DNA of 64,000 nucleotides, taken from NCBI GenBank assembly GCA_951213105.1, contig OX578148.1:139697915-139761914 (forward strand), read 5' to 3'. The position numbers were made by a program, and so were the translations under genes. Shown here in pieces: positions 24,261 to 35,943 of this stretch. The DNA is from Amaurobius ferox. Its lineage: Eukaryota; Arthropoda; Arachnida; Araneae; Amaurobiidae. Every line of letters starts with the position of its first letter. The first letter of the stretch is position 1. A model generated the notes under the pieces. The model worked only from the letters and a program-made list of their open reading frames with translations, was not told the DNA's origin and did not search any database.

Positions 24261-24691
24261 TGCAGGGCGATTAAAAAAAGATGGGTCAAACTTTACGAGG
24301 TGGTAGTACCCACCAAGCCTTTTTCGTCATAATTTACCGGATCGGAAATGAAACGTAAAGGCATTACAGGGCGATGGATTAGGCGAGGTGGTCCTATAGC
24401 TTGGTCTCCACGATCGCCCAAAATGTCGTGTCTTGGCTTCTTTTTGTGGGGATATCTTAAGAGTCTCGTCTATGACACCCCCTTTGATTCTATTAAATGT
24501 TTATTAAATGTCATTTTATAACTTCCGAGTCATTCTTGTGTTTTCGTTTCGCCTCATCGGTTTCACCATAAAGCGGCCACTGGCGCCTTTACCTTTCATT
24601 TCCGACTCGGTAAACTATGACGGAAAATTCTTTGTTTGGTGTGTACTACCACCTCGTAAAGTTTGGCCTAACTTTTTTTAATTACCTTGTA
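24261..24691 (+). mobile_element. 431-bp deletion derivative of a mariner-type DNA transposon
   Basis: Inverted ends of about 105 bp: the left starts TGCAGGGCGATTAAAAAAAG and the right, inverted, reads TACAAGGTAATTAAAAAAAG. Both continue into AAACTTTACGAGGTGGTAGT. TA dinucleotides flank both ends (24259-24260, 24692-24693), as expected for IS630/Tc1/mariner target duplications. Between the ends, + strand codons 24361-24500 still spell RWIRRGGPIAWSPRSP...FFLWGYLKSLVYDTP, the DDE-domain end of a transposase. The usual aspartate in DFFLWG is G. The rest of the gene has been lost, so it could only move with help from a complete relative. Confidence 0.8.
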
Positions 24692-25163
24692 TATTAGCCA
24701 CTTCAAAATAAGTGCCCGCTTCTTAAATGATACAGATTACACCGTACTCCAAATCTCGAAGCACGATCTCCCCAAAGCAGAAAAAAAGTAAAAGATTTAA
24801 AACCTCAAGAAATATCAAACAAGATATCTCCGAAAGGGAGAGGGTTAACATCCTGCTCTCCCCTCAACAAAATGGTTTCTTCCCAGTACGTGAGAGCGGT
24901 AGAACCTTCACTCTATATCTCACCTCGATGAGGTGAGAGGTCCACTGACTGCCATGTTCATGAAAAAAAAATTCAAAGACATGGCTGTGTTAAAAGAATG
25001 TATAATTAATCAACGGATGGGTTTATAAAATTATTTTATTTCTGGAGTAGTCTCTGGTATATTTATGACCTGCTGTTAAAATAGCAACGTTGGATGGCAC
25101 GTCCATTTTTTTATATCTTAATATAAAAATCGGAGAGGTTTAAAACGCACGAAAGTATATAAA

Positions 25164-25166
<3 letters not shown>
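24692..25166. other. No gene seen
   Basis: AT-rich DNA; the 69-codon frame at 24727-24936 shows no known motif. Confidence 0.35.
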
Positions 25167-25213
<47 letters not shown>

Positions 25214-25690
25214 TACCAGAAAAGTAGACAAGTAAATGGAAGCAATATACCAAAGTATGGCCGGGGGGGTGACACCCACACCCCGGTTAAGCAAGCTTTT
25301 CGTCTAGACAACACTCCCGGTAGCCGATATATTGCACAAGAAATTAATACCGAAGTATCAAAATTTAAAAGATGTAAAAAGAGGTACCAGAACATGCAAA
25401 CGTGGAATAACCCACATGACATGGTACCTCTTTCTGGTACCTCTTTTTACATCTTTTAAATTTTGATACTTCGGTATTCATTTCTTGTGCAATATATCGG
25501 TTACCGGGAGTGTTGTCTAGACGAAAAGCTTGCTTAACCGGGGAGTGGGGTCCACAAACCCCCGGCCATATTTTGGTATATTGCTTCCATTTACTTGTCT
25601 ATTTTTCTGGTATGATTTTCAAATCCACGTTGTAGTGCAGCATCGCGCCTTATTCGTGTGATTTCTGGTATTTTAAACTTTCACACTTAT
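25167..25690. mobile_element. Foldback element 2, inverted dimer next to a TA tract
   Basis: A left arm (25211-25390) and right arm (25434-25615) are near-perfect inverted copies, about 180 bp each. Shared landmarks are cttgtctatttttctggta, the aagcttgcttaaccgggg region, gtgttgtctagacgaaaagc and the atcggtaccggg-like block. The 43-bp loop keeps an extra ggtacctcttt repeat. A (TA)23 tract (25167-25212) touches the left arm and a CA/TA tract (25695-25722) lies to the right. A single-arm version sits at 50575-50840. Confidence 0.8.
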
Positions 25691-25820
25691 ATTACACACA
25701 CACATATATATATATATATATAATTCTCTAAAATGGATCGATTCATCTTATGGATTCTGTTCCAAGTTTATTTGAAAAATAATTTTTCGATCTTTCCGAT
25801 GAAAACCAATTCGTAATTAA

Positions 25821-27048
25821 AACAAGAAAGATCAATCATGCTTAAAGCATTGATTATGAAACACTTTCCAACTTCAGTGCAATTTTATTTAAAAAAGTCG
25901 AAAATGCAATACATTCCTCGGTAATATTTTAAAACTTATCACGATACTACATTGATTTATTATATTTGAAAACTTAAACCTTCATTGAAAAAAATGAACT
26001 TCATTCAAAAGACGGCATTGAAATATAAATTACGTGGTTTAAATATCTCTAAAATGCAATACATTCCACGGTAATATTTTTAAATCTATCATAATACTAC
26101 GATAATTTATTATGTTTGAAAACTTCATCGAAAACAACTGAAATTAATTCAAATGACGTCATAGAAAAAATAACACGCCTGGATCTCTCTATAAAAGCAG
26201 GATTTCATTCATAACTTTCTCCATTTCATTCATCACAATACTATAATAATTTATTTTATTTAAAAATTAAGACCATGGAGCTACAATTCATAAACTTTAT
26301 GCTTAAAACTTCATCGAAAAATATCGTCCTTCTGTTTATAAAATCAATTAATATTTCATTCATATCAGCCATGCAGACTCCATGGACTGAATTATTTTGT
26401 GTTAAAGAAATACAGTAATTCTAATACAACTCATTCTACATATTTTGCTGTTTACATTTTACATAGGTGAAAAATAGGCTTAATTGTAGAAATAATCAAA
26501 TTTGAATGAGAATTTAAACTCAAATATATTGTCATTGTGTTGTTTTAGTATGTAGATGCACAGAATTTAAGCAGAAATAAAGTAGTTTTAGGATGGATAC
26601 AACACTCAATATGAATTAAAAAGAACTTTAAAAAATCACGAATTTGAAACAAGATGGATGCCATATCTCATTTTGAAGTGGGTCATGTGATCGTTTCATA
26701 TCATGGTCACGTGATCGTTTCATATAAGATGTGTAATTATTATTTTAATTTTTATTTAAAAAACTACTGAATATATTTAGCTGAATTTTTTTTATATATT
26801 TTATGGAACAATTTGACTATTACCTAAAATTTTCGAAGCAATTTGTGAATTTTAAATCCGCTTAAAAAATGTTAGAAAAATTAGGTCCCATAGGGCTCAA
26901 TGTATTTCATTTTTTCAACCCGGGTTCAATCCAAATCTAATTGTGTGATATTATTCATTTATATTCCCATAGGTCCTACAGACCGTCTGAACAACATACT
27001 AAAATTTCATTTGATTAAGTCATTTTTACGGCAGTTATCGTGCTAACG

Positions 27049-27090
<42 letters not shown>

Positions 27091-27134
27091 TTGAACAAAG
27101 TCATAAACACTTTTCAACTTTGTTGTAAAGTGTT
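25821..27134 (-). mobile_element. R2 repeat, copy 3, longest, inverted
   Basis: Begins with aacaagaaagatcaatcatg (the reversed R2 3' end) and ends with the reversed 5' hairpin, followed by aaaaatatata. The module with aaatgcaatacattcc and aacttcatcgaaaaa is present two to three times in tandem (25880-26330). The SSR position carries about 10 units of ACAG (27047-27090). Confidence 0.8.
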
Positions 27135-27594
27135 AAAAATATATATATATATAATAACGCCGGAGTGCATCTATTCGAAAAACGCACGATGAAGAGCCTG
27201 TGAAACCAATGGGCGTACAACACGTAGATTTCCCGTTACAAACTGCATAGCCAGACAAAAGAAAAAAAAGACACATAAACATTTTCTTTTATTATGAAGC
27301 TATCGTCTTTGGGACAGAACCTAATGGAGCCTGAGTTTCAACCTCCTCTCTCCAGGGGGGGGGGGGGGAAGAAAATGGGGAATTTTTGAAAAGTCATATA
27401 TGATCCTCCAGCCCCTAATGACAGTCAAGGCAATTTTGTAGCTTTTCATTATAGTAATGAAATATGTAGTATTATTACATAAAGGTGGTATCACATCTAT
27501 TCTAAATTCAGTTATAAAATCAACGACACAACATCATAGATAAAAGGTCATTTTAAAAAAAATCATCCTACAAGACGTACAAAGCTTTAAAAAT

Positions 27595-27634
27595 CCAGAG
27601 CGCTTTCGGGCATAACTATACCCTTCATCAGTTG
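27595..27634 (-). ncRNA. Hammerhead-ribozyme-like motif, left arm
   Basis: Read on -: CAA, CTGATGA, A, stem II GGGTATA / TATGCCC (one G-U pair, loop GT), GAAA, GCGC, TC, TGG. The conserved CUGANGA and GAAA boxes are intact, GCGC is self-complementary as expected for dimerising short stem III, and UC fits the UH cleavage position. Departures: one extra A before stem II and a mismatch in stem I (CAA against UGG). Confidence 0.55.
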
Positions 27635-27898
27635 CTATACGAAACAGTAAGCACGGAATGTCAGATCAGCAGACAAATTTGCATAAATAAACACAAAAAT
27701 TATTTGCAGGCTATTAAAATTGATTCATTTTAATAGCCTGCTTATACTACCATTATTTTGTTTTTATTTATTCAAATTTCTCTAAATTGATTACTTTTAA
27801 TAGCCTGCTTGTACTACCATTATTTTGTGTTTTTTTATGCAAATTTGTCTGCTGATCTGGTCTACATATAAGTATTCTGCGTTTACTCTTTCGTATAG

Positions 27899-27938
27899 CC
27901 ACTGATGACAGGTATAGTAATGCCCAAAAGCGCTCTGG
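27899..27938 (+). ncRNA. Hammerhead-ribozyme-like motif, right arm
   Basis: Read on +: CCA, CTGATGA, C, AGGTATA / AATGCCC, AAAA, GCGC, TC, TGG. Stem I (CCA/TGG) pairs fully here, but the GAAA box has become AAAA and stem II has an extra mismatch, so this copy should be weak or inactive. Together the two arms imply a fully matched ancestral ribozyme. Confidence 0.45.
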
Positions 27939-28047
27939 ATTTTTAAAGCTTTGTACGTCTTGTAGGATGATTTTATTAAATGACCTTTTATCTATGATGT
28001 TGTGTCGTTGATTTTATAACTGAATGTAGTATTACATTTTCAAAAAA

Positions 28048-29013
28048 TCTGATGAGAGCAACACATGCCTTTCCTTGTAGAATCCAACGAATTTACTGCT
28101 TTTGCAGTAAAAATAGGTTACTCTTGTAGTAGATAATTATATTCTTTCCATGATATTGAATTTTCGTCAATGAGTCGTCATCTTCATTGATTTAGCTTCA
28201 TTTTTATTCATTTGGCAAAATTTTCGTTAATTTGACATTTAAAAAAGTCGCCAAGTTGGCGACATTCCGCCAAATTCGTCATCAAAATCTCACCAAGCAT
28301 TATGGACGGAGAAAAAAGTTATTCTTATAGCAGATAAATGACTATATTGGCGTTCAAATACAAAAGTATTACTCAAAGTATCTTTTCTCATGAATGAAAC
28401 GAGCTAGATCCACGAGAATGATGTTACCCAATTTATCGCATGATATTACATATGAAAAGTGAACATGTTTCTCAACAGTTAATATATTTGTTTCATTTAT
28501 GAGATTTTTTGATAAATTTATTTTAAAAATGTGCAAAATCCCGAGAACGGTTCATGGTAGCGTTCTAAAAGTTATGCCAATCGTTTTTTAAGGAAAGAAA
28601 TGTCTATTTGCATAACTTTATTAAAGGTTTTGATTTTTTGATGATTTTTTCAAAATTTCACTGAAAAATTTAGGGGGTTGTGAACATTTAATTATGTTTT
28701 AAAACAATAGACTTCCGGTATTCACGGATTGTAATTCTTGTACCAAAAATTCATTCGAATCGCTCCATTCGTTCGTGAGATATCGTCTCCACACACACAC
28801 ACACGCATACTTTCACACACACGCATAATTTCGCACACACACACACACACACGCATACTTTCACACACAGAGAGAGAGAGAGAGAGAGATCACCTCAAAA
28901 ATATTCGATTCGTGATCAGGGATGCTTGAAATATGCTCTCCCGTGAAAACTCGAATTCGAATTTTCATCACAATACTTTTCTTATGCATTATACTATATA
29001 TATAAGGAAAGTA
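28048..29013 (+). mobile_element. F1 repeat, copy 3, near full length
   Basis: Start atctgatgagagcaacacat, TTGGCGA-type cluster (28215-28300), core, a CA/GA microsatellite (about 28790-28890) and the terminal hairpin ending at 29013. About 966 bp, so it and copy 2 define the full-length form. A 70-bp fragment of the F1 start recurs at about 29222-29290. Confidence 0.8.
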
Positions 29014-30089
29014 AAGATAGATGAAACATCCCCAAATATCGACAGACGAAAATAAAGAGCACTCTATATTAGTTCCTTAAAAATAGAGATTCCGAAGGCC
29101 TTCGATTCATCCTCGCTCAGCTACGAAATTCCTTGTCCAGTATTATAATTCACAATGACATCTTTTATAGAAAAATAACATGCGCCGTTCTTGAGATATT
29201 ACATGTTTTGGGTGTAACATGAAAAAAAAATCTGATGTTGGCCGCACGTGATTTTTTCCTATAGAATGCAATGACTTCTTTCACAGTGGAAAATTGATGA
29301 ATAAGATTTAAGGTATCATGTTTTTAATATTTCATTGTACACTGGCTTCCAAAAGTTAAACACGGGCGGTAAATTCAACAAAAATGGAAAAGTAAAGCTT
29401 TGATTAACTCAAAATTGTACAGAAAATATATTTATGCATTAAAGAAAACAAGAATTATGTACAAAAATGAAAAAAATATTTACTTTTCGTAAGTTATATG
29501 ATGACGTCGCCTTTGGGTTATTAACAAAATGATGTTTAAAGGCAAATAAACCAAACAAAACAATCTACATTAATATGGTATGTGACCACCCCGGACCTTC
29601 ACACACACTTTACTACGATTTCCACGCTTTCAATGAGGTGATCAACCGTCTCAGATGCGAGCAATGGCCATTCCTCCAATAGGGCACTTTCCAACGCTCT
29701 GAGACTGGCTGGAGGAGGTAAACGTGCAGAGACAGAACTTTCGAGGGGTATTCCAATGATTTTCAATGGGCTTAAGGTCGGGGGATTATACCGGCCACGC
29801 CATACGAGAAATGGTACACTTTCCAGGTATTCGTCAACGATGTCAGCTCGACGGGGACGGGCATTATGATTCATAAGGAGGAAATCAGGAGCAACTGCTG
29901 CAGCGTAGAGTCTCGCAATGGGGTCTAGGACTTCAACCCGATACTGCGCAGCCATCGCAGAACACCTTTAAAAATGCGCAGCTCTGTGCGATATCCGATT
30001 GAAATTCCAGCCCACACCATGACGCTTCCATCCTTGAATGTGTGATGTTCGATGGTGTTCTTGACCAGATTGCGTGTGCCTCGTTCTCT

Positions 30090-31397
30090 CCTGTCATAGC
30101 GAGATTTCGTACGGCAGCTTGTGGGAGGGTTTTGGGGCCATTTTCGTGAGTTTATTTCTTGTTTAGATGGAAATGCGTGGCTTTTGAAGATTCTGTTCTG
30201 CCCTGCTCTTGACTTATTTGTTATATTTTTTCTTTCGTTGCCACCGATGTCTGGCCTGTGACGTGCGGAGAGTGCTGGATGTGTGACGTCACTGTTGCTG
30301 TTTTTTTCGGCGAATCATATATATTTTCTGGATGGGATTTCAGGCAAGTTTTGGAGTCGTATGGGGCTTTTCGAATTTTGTTGTGGAAGGAGAAGGGTGT
30401 TTGCTGACGATGGAGGTCGGGGATATGAAGCCAACGACTATGGAGTTTGGCGGCTTTGGTGGTACGGAAGAATGAACAGTTTCGTTCTAAAGTCGTCATT
30501 CCTGGATGTAATATGGATAACTAAATTTGTGGCATGATGTCTAATTTCATGCAAACGTTTCGGTTCATCAGAAACATCGGCATGAAGTCTAATTCCATGC
30601 TAACGTTTCGGTTCTTCTAAATTTCGGCATGAATTCCAATTCCATGCAAGTGTTTCGATTTAACTAAATTTACGGCATGAGGTCCAATTCCATGCAAAGG
30701 TTTCGGTTCTTCTAAATCTCGGCATGGGGTCCCATTCCATGCAAAATTTTTGCTGATCCATTTGAATATTCTTGCGCTCAATGGTAAGTGAATCTACGAC
30801 ACAGGTTTTCGATATCATCTGCCCAATGTATTCATCTGAATATATCCTGCATCAATGGTACCCAAACTGTAAGTAATTTTATCATATTAAGAATTATGGT
30901 CAGGAATTTTATTGAGATTTAATTACAGTGTAATCGAAAATAAGTAAATGGCTCTAAAACAAACGTTCTATCGTACGAAGGATGAATGTTATTATTGAAT
31001 AATGCTTTAAATTGAAATGTTATTGGAAATTAATAAGTGTTTGGTTGAATAAGAGTTGATAAGTCGATTTCTCATGACTTGAAATGCAGGGTATTTTGCT
31101 AATAAAAGAGAAATCAAGTATGTTTTCACTATTTGTCATGACTATTCAATGTGATTGAAATCTGTCAAATAAAATAGGAATTTATTTCATGCTCTGTATT
31201 CTTTCTCCGCCTCTTATCTACCTCCCACTCTGTGCTCAAATAATCCCCAAATTATTCTAGCTTGCTGACCATCCAATATTTCATTGGATGGAGAAGACCT
31301 TTCTGGGTTATTGCATTTTTGGTAAGTGTCGTGATATGTGATTATGGTGTTTGATTTCATTTTTCGTTTTGTGCCGATAGCAACACGACAGTAGTGC
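30090..31397. mobile_element. Unidentified insertion of about 1.3 kb inside the Tc1 transposase
   Basis: Transposase similarity is lost across this interval. The sequence cgttctc stands at both edges (30082-30088 and 31398-31404) and may be a target duplication. Inside are a GC-richer left third, the 48-bp tandem repeat below and an AT-rich right half. No terminal repeat or coding domain is recognised. Exact limits are uncertain by tens of bases. Confidence 0.45.
30531..30765. repeat. Tandem repeat, five units of 47-48 bp
   Basis: Units start at 30531, 30579, 30626, 30674 and 30721, each beginning ggcatg(a/g) and containing aattccatgcaaacgtttcg with cttctaaat-type endings. A partial unit end (taactaaattt) precedes the first. 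Divergence between units suggests age. Confidence 0.85.
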
Positions 31398-32239
31398 CGT
31401 TCTCGATGCGACACTCCAGACCTTTGCACGTTTATCTTCTGATTCCAGAACAAATTTGAACTCGTCCGTGAACAGGACGTTGCACCAATCTGAGACAGTC
31501 CAATTGACATGTTGACGTCACCACTTTAATCTTGCCTCTTTGCCTTGGACGATTAGTGGAACACAAAAACGTGGTACTCGGGCGTACAGTCCCTTCACGT
31601 GGATCCTTCGGCGCACAGTACTGGTAGACATTGTCTTACCAAGTGCCGCTGCAACCATGGATGTAACAATTGTGGAAGTCGCTCGTCAATTCCACTTGGC
31701 CACTATAGCAATATACCGATCATCAGAGGGGGTGGTAACCCTTGGACGACCGGGTACAGGTCTCCGGACAACTGTTTGACTTGTTAGGAATTGTTTCCAT
31801 AATCGAGAAATTACCGAATGATCAACGCTAAAGAAAATAGCGACATCTTTGATTGACTGCTCTGCTTCAATGTGTCCGATAGCACGCCAACGCTCACTAT
31901 CTGTCATTCGTTTTCTTTCAGCCATAGAAGCACGAATATCATCAAAAATAATCCTACAAAAATTATAAACACTTCGTATCAGCATTTAAATGCATCTTCT
32001 CAAATCCTTCAGAATGCTGGCGTCTTGTAATGACTGCCTAATTAGCATATATCCGGACAGTCAGTCGTGATTGTCTGTAACATACGATATTTGCATACTG
32101 TCATCTACATCCTCAGTGATTTTCAGCAACTCAAATTCAAATACGCTTTCGAAAAATGAAAATTTGCATTGCGTGCTTAACTTTTGGAAACCAGTATACA
32201 TTGGAAGCTTTTCCGGATGACACCATGTAAAACTATTTC

Positions 32240-33830
32240 AAAGTACCCAATTAACTTATTTTTCGCACAACTCTAAATAAACAATTATCAATATTGATAG
32301 TATCCTCAATAAACGATAGAGTCTATATATTAAAATATTTTAAAAAGTAATTCATCAATTCTGCTTCATTTTCATCAATTTAGCGTCACTTTTGCAATTT
32401 TGATGATACTTTTGTCAATCCGAGGCGAAATATCGGCAAGTTGGCGATGCTTTGCTAAATTATTCGCCAATTTCGCCAAATGTATCTCCAAGTGTTACAG
32501 ACAAACAGAGAGAAGAGCATTTCTTATATACTGAAAGATGTGCCGGTCATATGACGGAAACCAGAACTTGCGAAACATGACTTCCCATTTAGAGGCATTT
32601 TTATCAATTTGGCGATAGTTTTGTCACTTCGGCAACATTTAAAATAGTCGCCAAATTGGCGACGTCCCACTATATTTTTCACCAAGTGTTACGGACAATG
32701 GAGAAATGAGTTATTCTTATAGTCTACTCTCATGTCCTTTTAAAATATTGATCTTTCATCAATTAGTCGTCATTTTCATTGATTTAGCGTTATTTTTTAT
32801 CAATTTGGCGGCATTTTTGTTAATTACCTTTCAAAAAGTGTCCAAGTTGGCGAGTTAACCTAGTTAATTTATAGTGCGTAATAACAATGATCAATATGGA
32901 TAGCATCCACAATAAGCAATGGAGTCCACATATTAAAATATTTTAATAATTAATTCATCCATTTGGAGTCATTTTCGCTAACTAGATATTTTCAATTTCT
33001 ATAATACGATTATAATACGATATTTTCGTCAATCTGGAACGAAATATCGCCTATTTGGCGATTTTTGCTAAATGAGTCGCCAAATAAATCGCCAAGTGTT
33101 AAATACAAACTGAAAGAAAAGCATGTCTTATTAGTGAATTGTTATGCAAATCTACTGCACAAATTATTTTTTTTTTTGTGAATGGAACAAACTATATGTA
33201 CGAGAATGATGTTAATAAACTTATAATATTATGTATAAAAAGTGAATCTATTTCATAATAGTTAATAACTTTTTTAATTTCATGAGTTCTTTTTATTCAT
33301 TTATTTGAAAAAGTGCAATATCTCGAAATCGATTCATGATAGCATTTTAAAGTTTATGTTAATTGTTTTCCAATCAAAAATACATAAGAAATGATTACGC
33401 AGTTTTGCAATTATAGCAATATTTTTGTCAATCTGGGAGGACATACCGCTAAGTTGGCGATATTTCGCTAAACGAGTAGCTAAGTTCTCTAAATTTATCG
33501 TTAGGTGTTACAGACAAACGGAGCGAACAGCATTTCTTATATAAATGACTGTTGGAGAATTGTAAGGTGTCAAAATACAAAACTATTACCCAAAGTATCT
33601 TCTCTCGTGAATGGAATGAATTAGATCCACGATAAAAATGTTAACAGTCTCATCGTATAATATTACATATGAAAAGTGCTCCTATTTCACAATAGTTTTT
33701 AATTTTGGGGTTTTTGATAAATGTATTTAAAAAAGTACAATATCGGAAGAACTTTTCATGTTAACGATATAAATTTGTGAAAGAAAAATTGCACGAGAAA
33801 AGATTATTTACGTAATATTGTGTCCCAGAC
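32240..33830 (+). repeat. Series of F1-related fragments rich in TTGGCGA motifs
   Basis: At least four partial F1-like segments follow one another in the same orientation (about 32330-32530, 32570-32700, 32755-33130, 33150-33830). Each contains variants of ggcgatatttcgctaaa, agtcgccaa, ggcgaagtt-type pairs and the gaatggaacaaactag / atcgtataatattacatatg blocks. No terminal hairpins or CA tracts are seen, so these are older or 5'-half derived copies. Confidence 0.6.
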
Positions 33831-33979
33831 AGGGGCAACTATTGTCAAAATTGCATAAATGACGCTAAGTTAACGGAATTAATTATTGAAATTAATTATT
33901 AATTGTTTAAGAAATCTTTTTGTTGTCCCAGCTTATTATAATGGTTTTATTTGTAAGAAAAGACGTGTTGTGCACATCA

Positions 33980-34800
33980 GATTAGAGTCCACGTCGACGA
34001 TAAGAGCTTGCCATTTCGTCCCAGTAGCTCAACGGTAGAGCGTCGGCTGGTCAGTTCGGAGATCCAGGGTTCGATTCTGAGTTGAGGCAGCAAGGTTCTT
34101 TACAATAGCGTCGGAATAACTCAACCCTGTAGGTTAGTGCAAAGATATCGGAGGTCTGAAGGTGACCCTAGTGCGACTAGTGCGGATTCAGTGAACTCTG
34201 GAAGATGGAGCGCCGATTTCAAATTGAGAGGATAATGACCCTGCAGAAAACTTACCTGGGTAAAAATAGCACTATCAGGAGGCCTGATGTCAAAATAGCA
34301 AGAGGTGGTCAGTCAGATGGTGAATGGCCCGCCAATCTCACATTAGAGAGTAGAGAATGCAGCGTCCACTTCAACGATAAGAGCTTGCAATTTCGTCCCA
34401 GTAGCTCAACGGTAGAGCGTTAGCTGGCCAGTTCAGAGATTTCTGGTTCGATTCAGGGTTGGGGTAGCAAACCTCTTTGCAAACTTTAGCAGGATAAAGC
34501 TATACAACTCACACATTAAAATCTACCTCTCAATTTCTTGTAAAAATGACAAAAGATACTGGTATTAAAACTATGTTTTTGCTAGTTTTATTAAAACTAT
34601 GCTTTTGCTTTTGGAGGCTAAAGTGTGGTAGGAAAAGCAGGAGGTGGTCAGTTGCCTGCCAATCTGCCATTAAACAGTGGAGAATTCAGGGTCCATTTCG
34701 GCGATAGGAGCAATTTCGTCCCAATAGTTCAACGGTAGAGCGTGGGCTTTCCAGTTTGGAGATACAGGGTTCGGTTTCCAGTTGGGACAGCAAGGTTCTT
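33980..34800 (+). mobile_element. SINE-A array with three tRNA-like heads
   Basis: Heads at 34018-34090, 34395-34468 and 34718-34790. The consensus head begins GTCCCAGTAGCTCAACGGTA (A box TAGCTCAACGG), has B box GGTTCGATTCC, and closes with a TTGGGAC strand complementary to GTCCCAG, as a 7-bp acceptor stem. The body contains gtaggttagtgcaaagat, cggattcagtg and acctgggtaaaaatagc blocks. The first two heads are 377 bp apart; the last interval is shortened. The same 60-bp lead-in (gagtccacttcgacgataag) precedes every head. Confidence 0.8.
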
Positions 34801-35324
34801 TACAAGATGTCTAAGAAAATTGAGCACATCGTTGTTGAGGTTCTAGAAAAAAAAATATCGCAACAAATAGGAAAATAATCTATTTTTATAAATTATAAAA
34901 TATTCTGGAAGACAGACGAGCCTTTAATTTAAATTCCCAGATGTTAGATTCAGATAACGGATGAAATTGAAATATCAAATTTCGAATCTTCGCCAGAAGT
35001 AAATTGATTGTTTCGCATCCAGTCATTCGATTAATATTAATCCAATTGGTTATATATTTAGAGCATTCAAGAATATTCCTCGGAAAATGCATGAGGTTAG
35101 AATTAATTTAGCTGTATAGATCCAGTTCCTGGCTCCACTGGGCATCCTTTCGGAGTGATTGAATTTAAGATATTAATAAAGCATATAAAGGGAGAGATAG
35201 ATCTTGAATAGTGCAACAACTGAGTATCAACTAGTGCTTACTTTATTTATATTTATTTGTTTAAGATCATCGAAGTAGGGGAATCTGTGAAGGAGTAGCT
35301 TGTGGATAAATAACTGAAATGATC

Positions 35325-35830
35325 TGTCAAGAGCCTTGCTGCATCAACCGGGAATCGAATCCTGGATTTCCGAAATGGCCAGCTGACGCTCTACCGCTGA
35401 GCTACTGGGACGAAATCGCAAGCTCTTATTGTAGAAGTGGATTGTGCATTCTCCACTTTCTAATGGGAGATTGGCGGGCAACTGACCATTTGACTGACCA
35501 CTTCCTGCTATTTTTACCCCAAGTTAGCCTCCTGTTACTACTAATGTTACTTAGGTTAGTATCCTGCGTGGTCGTTATCCTCTCAATTTGAAATCGGCGC
35601 TCAATCTTCCAGATGCCACTGAATCCGTACAAGTCGTACTAGGATCACTTTCAGACCTCCGATGTTTTTGCACTAACCTACAGGGTGTCCCTGTGCGGGC
35701 GCCATTTTAAAGTACCTTCCTGTCCCAACCGGGAATCGAACTCTGGATCTCCAAAATGGCCATTCGACTACCTTTGAGATAATGGAACGAAATTGTAAGC
35801 CTTTATTATTGAAGTGGACCCTACAGAGTT
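35325..35830 (-). mobile_element. SINE-A dimer, inverted
   Basis: Two heads on the - strand, 35339-35411 and 35722-35788, their starts again 377 bp apart, with the complete body between them. The second head is more decayed: its acceptor strand reads GTTCCAT. Confidence 0.8.
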
Positions 35831-35943
35831 ATGTCGCAAAATTTTTTATAAATGTGTTAACTGTGGCTTTCCCTACAATATACACAGTTGCAAAACATAT
35901 ATATGCACCCATAAACAATTAAGCTCTAGTCACGAAACTTCGG

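Larger units (their letters stand above)
27508..28024. mobile_element. Foldback element 3: inverted arms with hammerhead-like motifs
   Basis: The arms (27508-27742 and about 27795-28024) are inverted copies bounded by ttcagttataaaatcaacga and its complement. Both contain the agcgct...tcatcag block described below. At the inner end of the left arm is a perfect 15-bp hairpin (GCAGGCTATTAAAAT and complement, 27706-27741). Inverted or partial tandem copies with hammerhead ribozymes are known from Penelope-like elements; assigning this one to that class is inference. Confidence 0.75.
29570..31925 (-). pseudogene. Tc1-like transposase, interrupted and inactivated
   Basis: The enzyme would cut and paste the element via an RNase H-like DDE domain. 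The start is MAERKRMTDSERWRAIGH (31925), followed by an N-terminal helix-turn-helix (IKDVAIFFSVDHSVISRLW) and GRPRVTT. The catalytic domain starts with NVLFTDEFKF (about 31450), breaks off near 31400 and resumes near 30085 with DGSVMVWAGISIGYRTEL, NHNARPRRADIVDEYLE and SPDLKPIENHW. It ends VKVRGGHIPY with TAA at 29570. The frame shifts several times, a stop precedes SPDL, and the second catalytic aspartate (normally in QDNARPH) is H. A further in-frame start at 31985 is possible. Confidence 0.8.
29340..32196 (-). mobile_element. Tc1-like transposon with inverted ends, carrying an insertion
   Basis: The left end CACTGGCTTCCAAAAGTTAA and the inverted right end TACTGGTTTCCAAAAGTTAA are 24-25 bp inverted repeats with about three mismatches. 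TA flanks both sides (29338-29339 and 32197-32198), the Tc1/mariner target duplication. Total length is 2857 bp, against 1.3-1.7 kb usual for the family; about 1.3 kb of foreign sequence in the middle accounts for the excess. The transposase lies on the - strand. Confidence 0.85.

Noticed and set aside
27047..27090. CRISPR-like array (regular ACAG repeats)
   Set aside because: A simple tetranucleotide microsatellite inside R2; no spacers.
34018..34090. A functional tRNA gene
   Set aside because: A and B boxes and the acceptor stem are good, but the anticodon arm pairs poorly and the sequence recurs many times with a constant long body, so it is a SINE head.
35319..35632. Overlapping open frames on both strands
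   Set aside because: They lie entirely in an inverted SINE-A copy.
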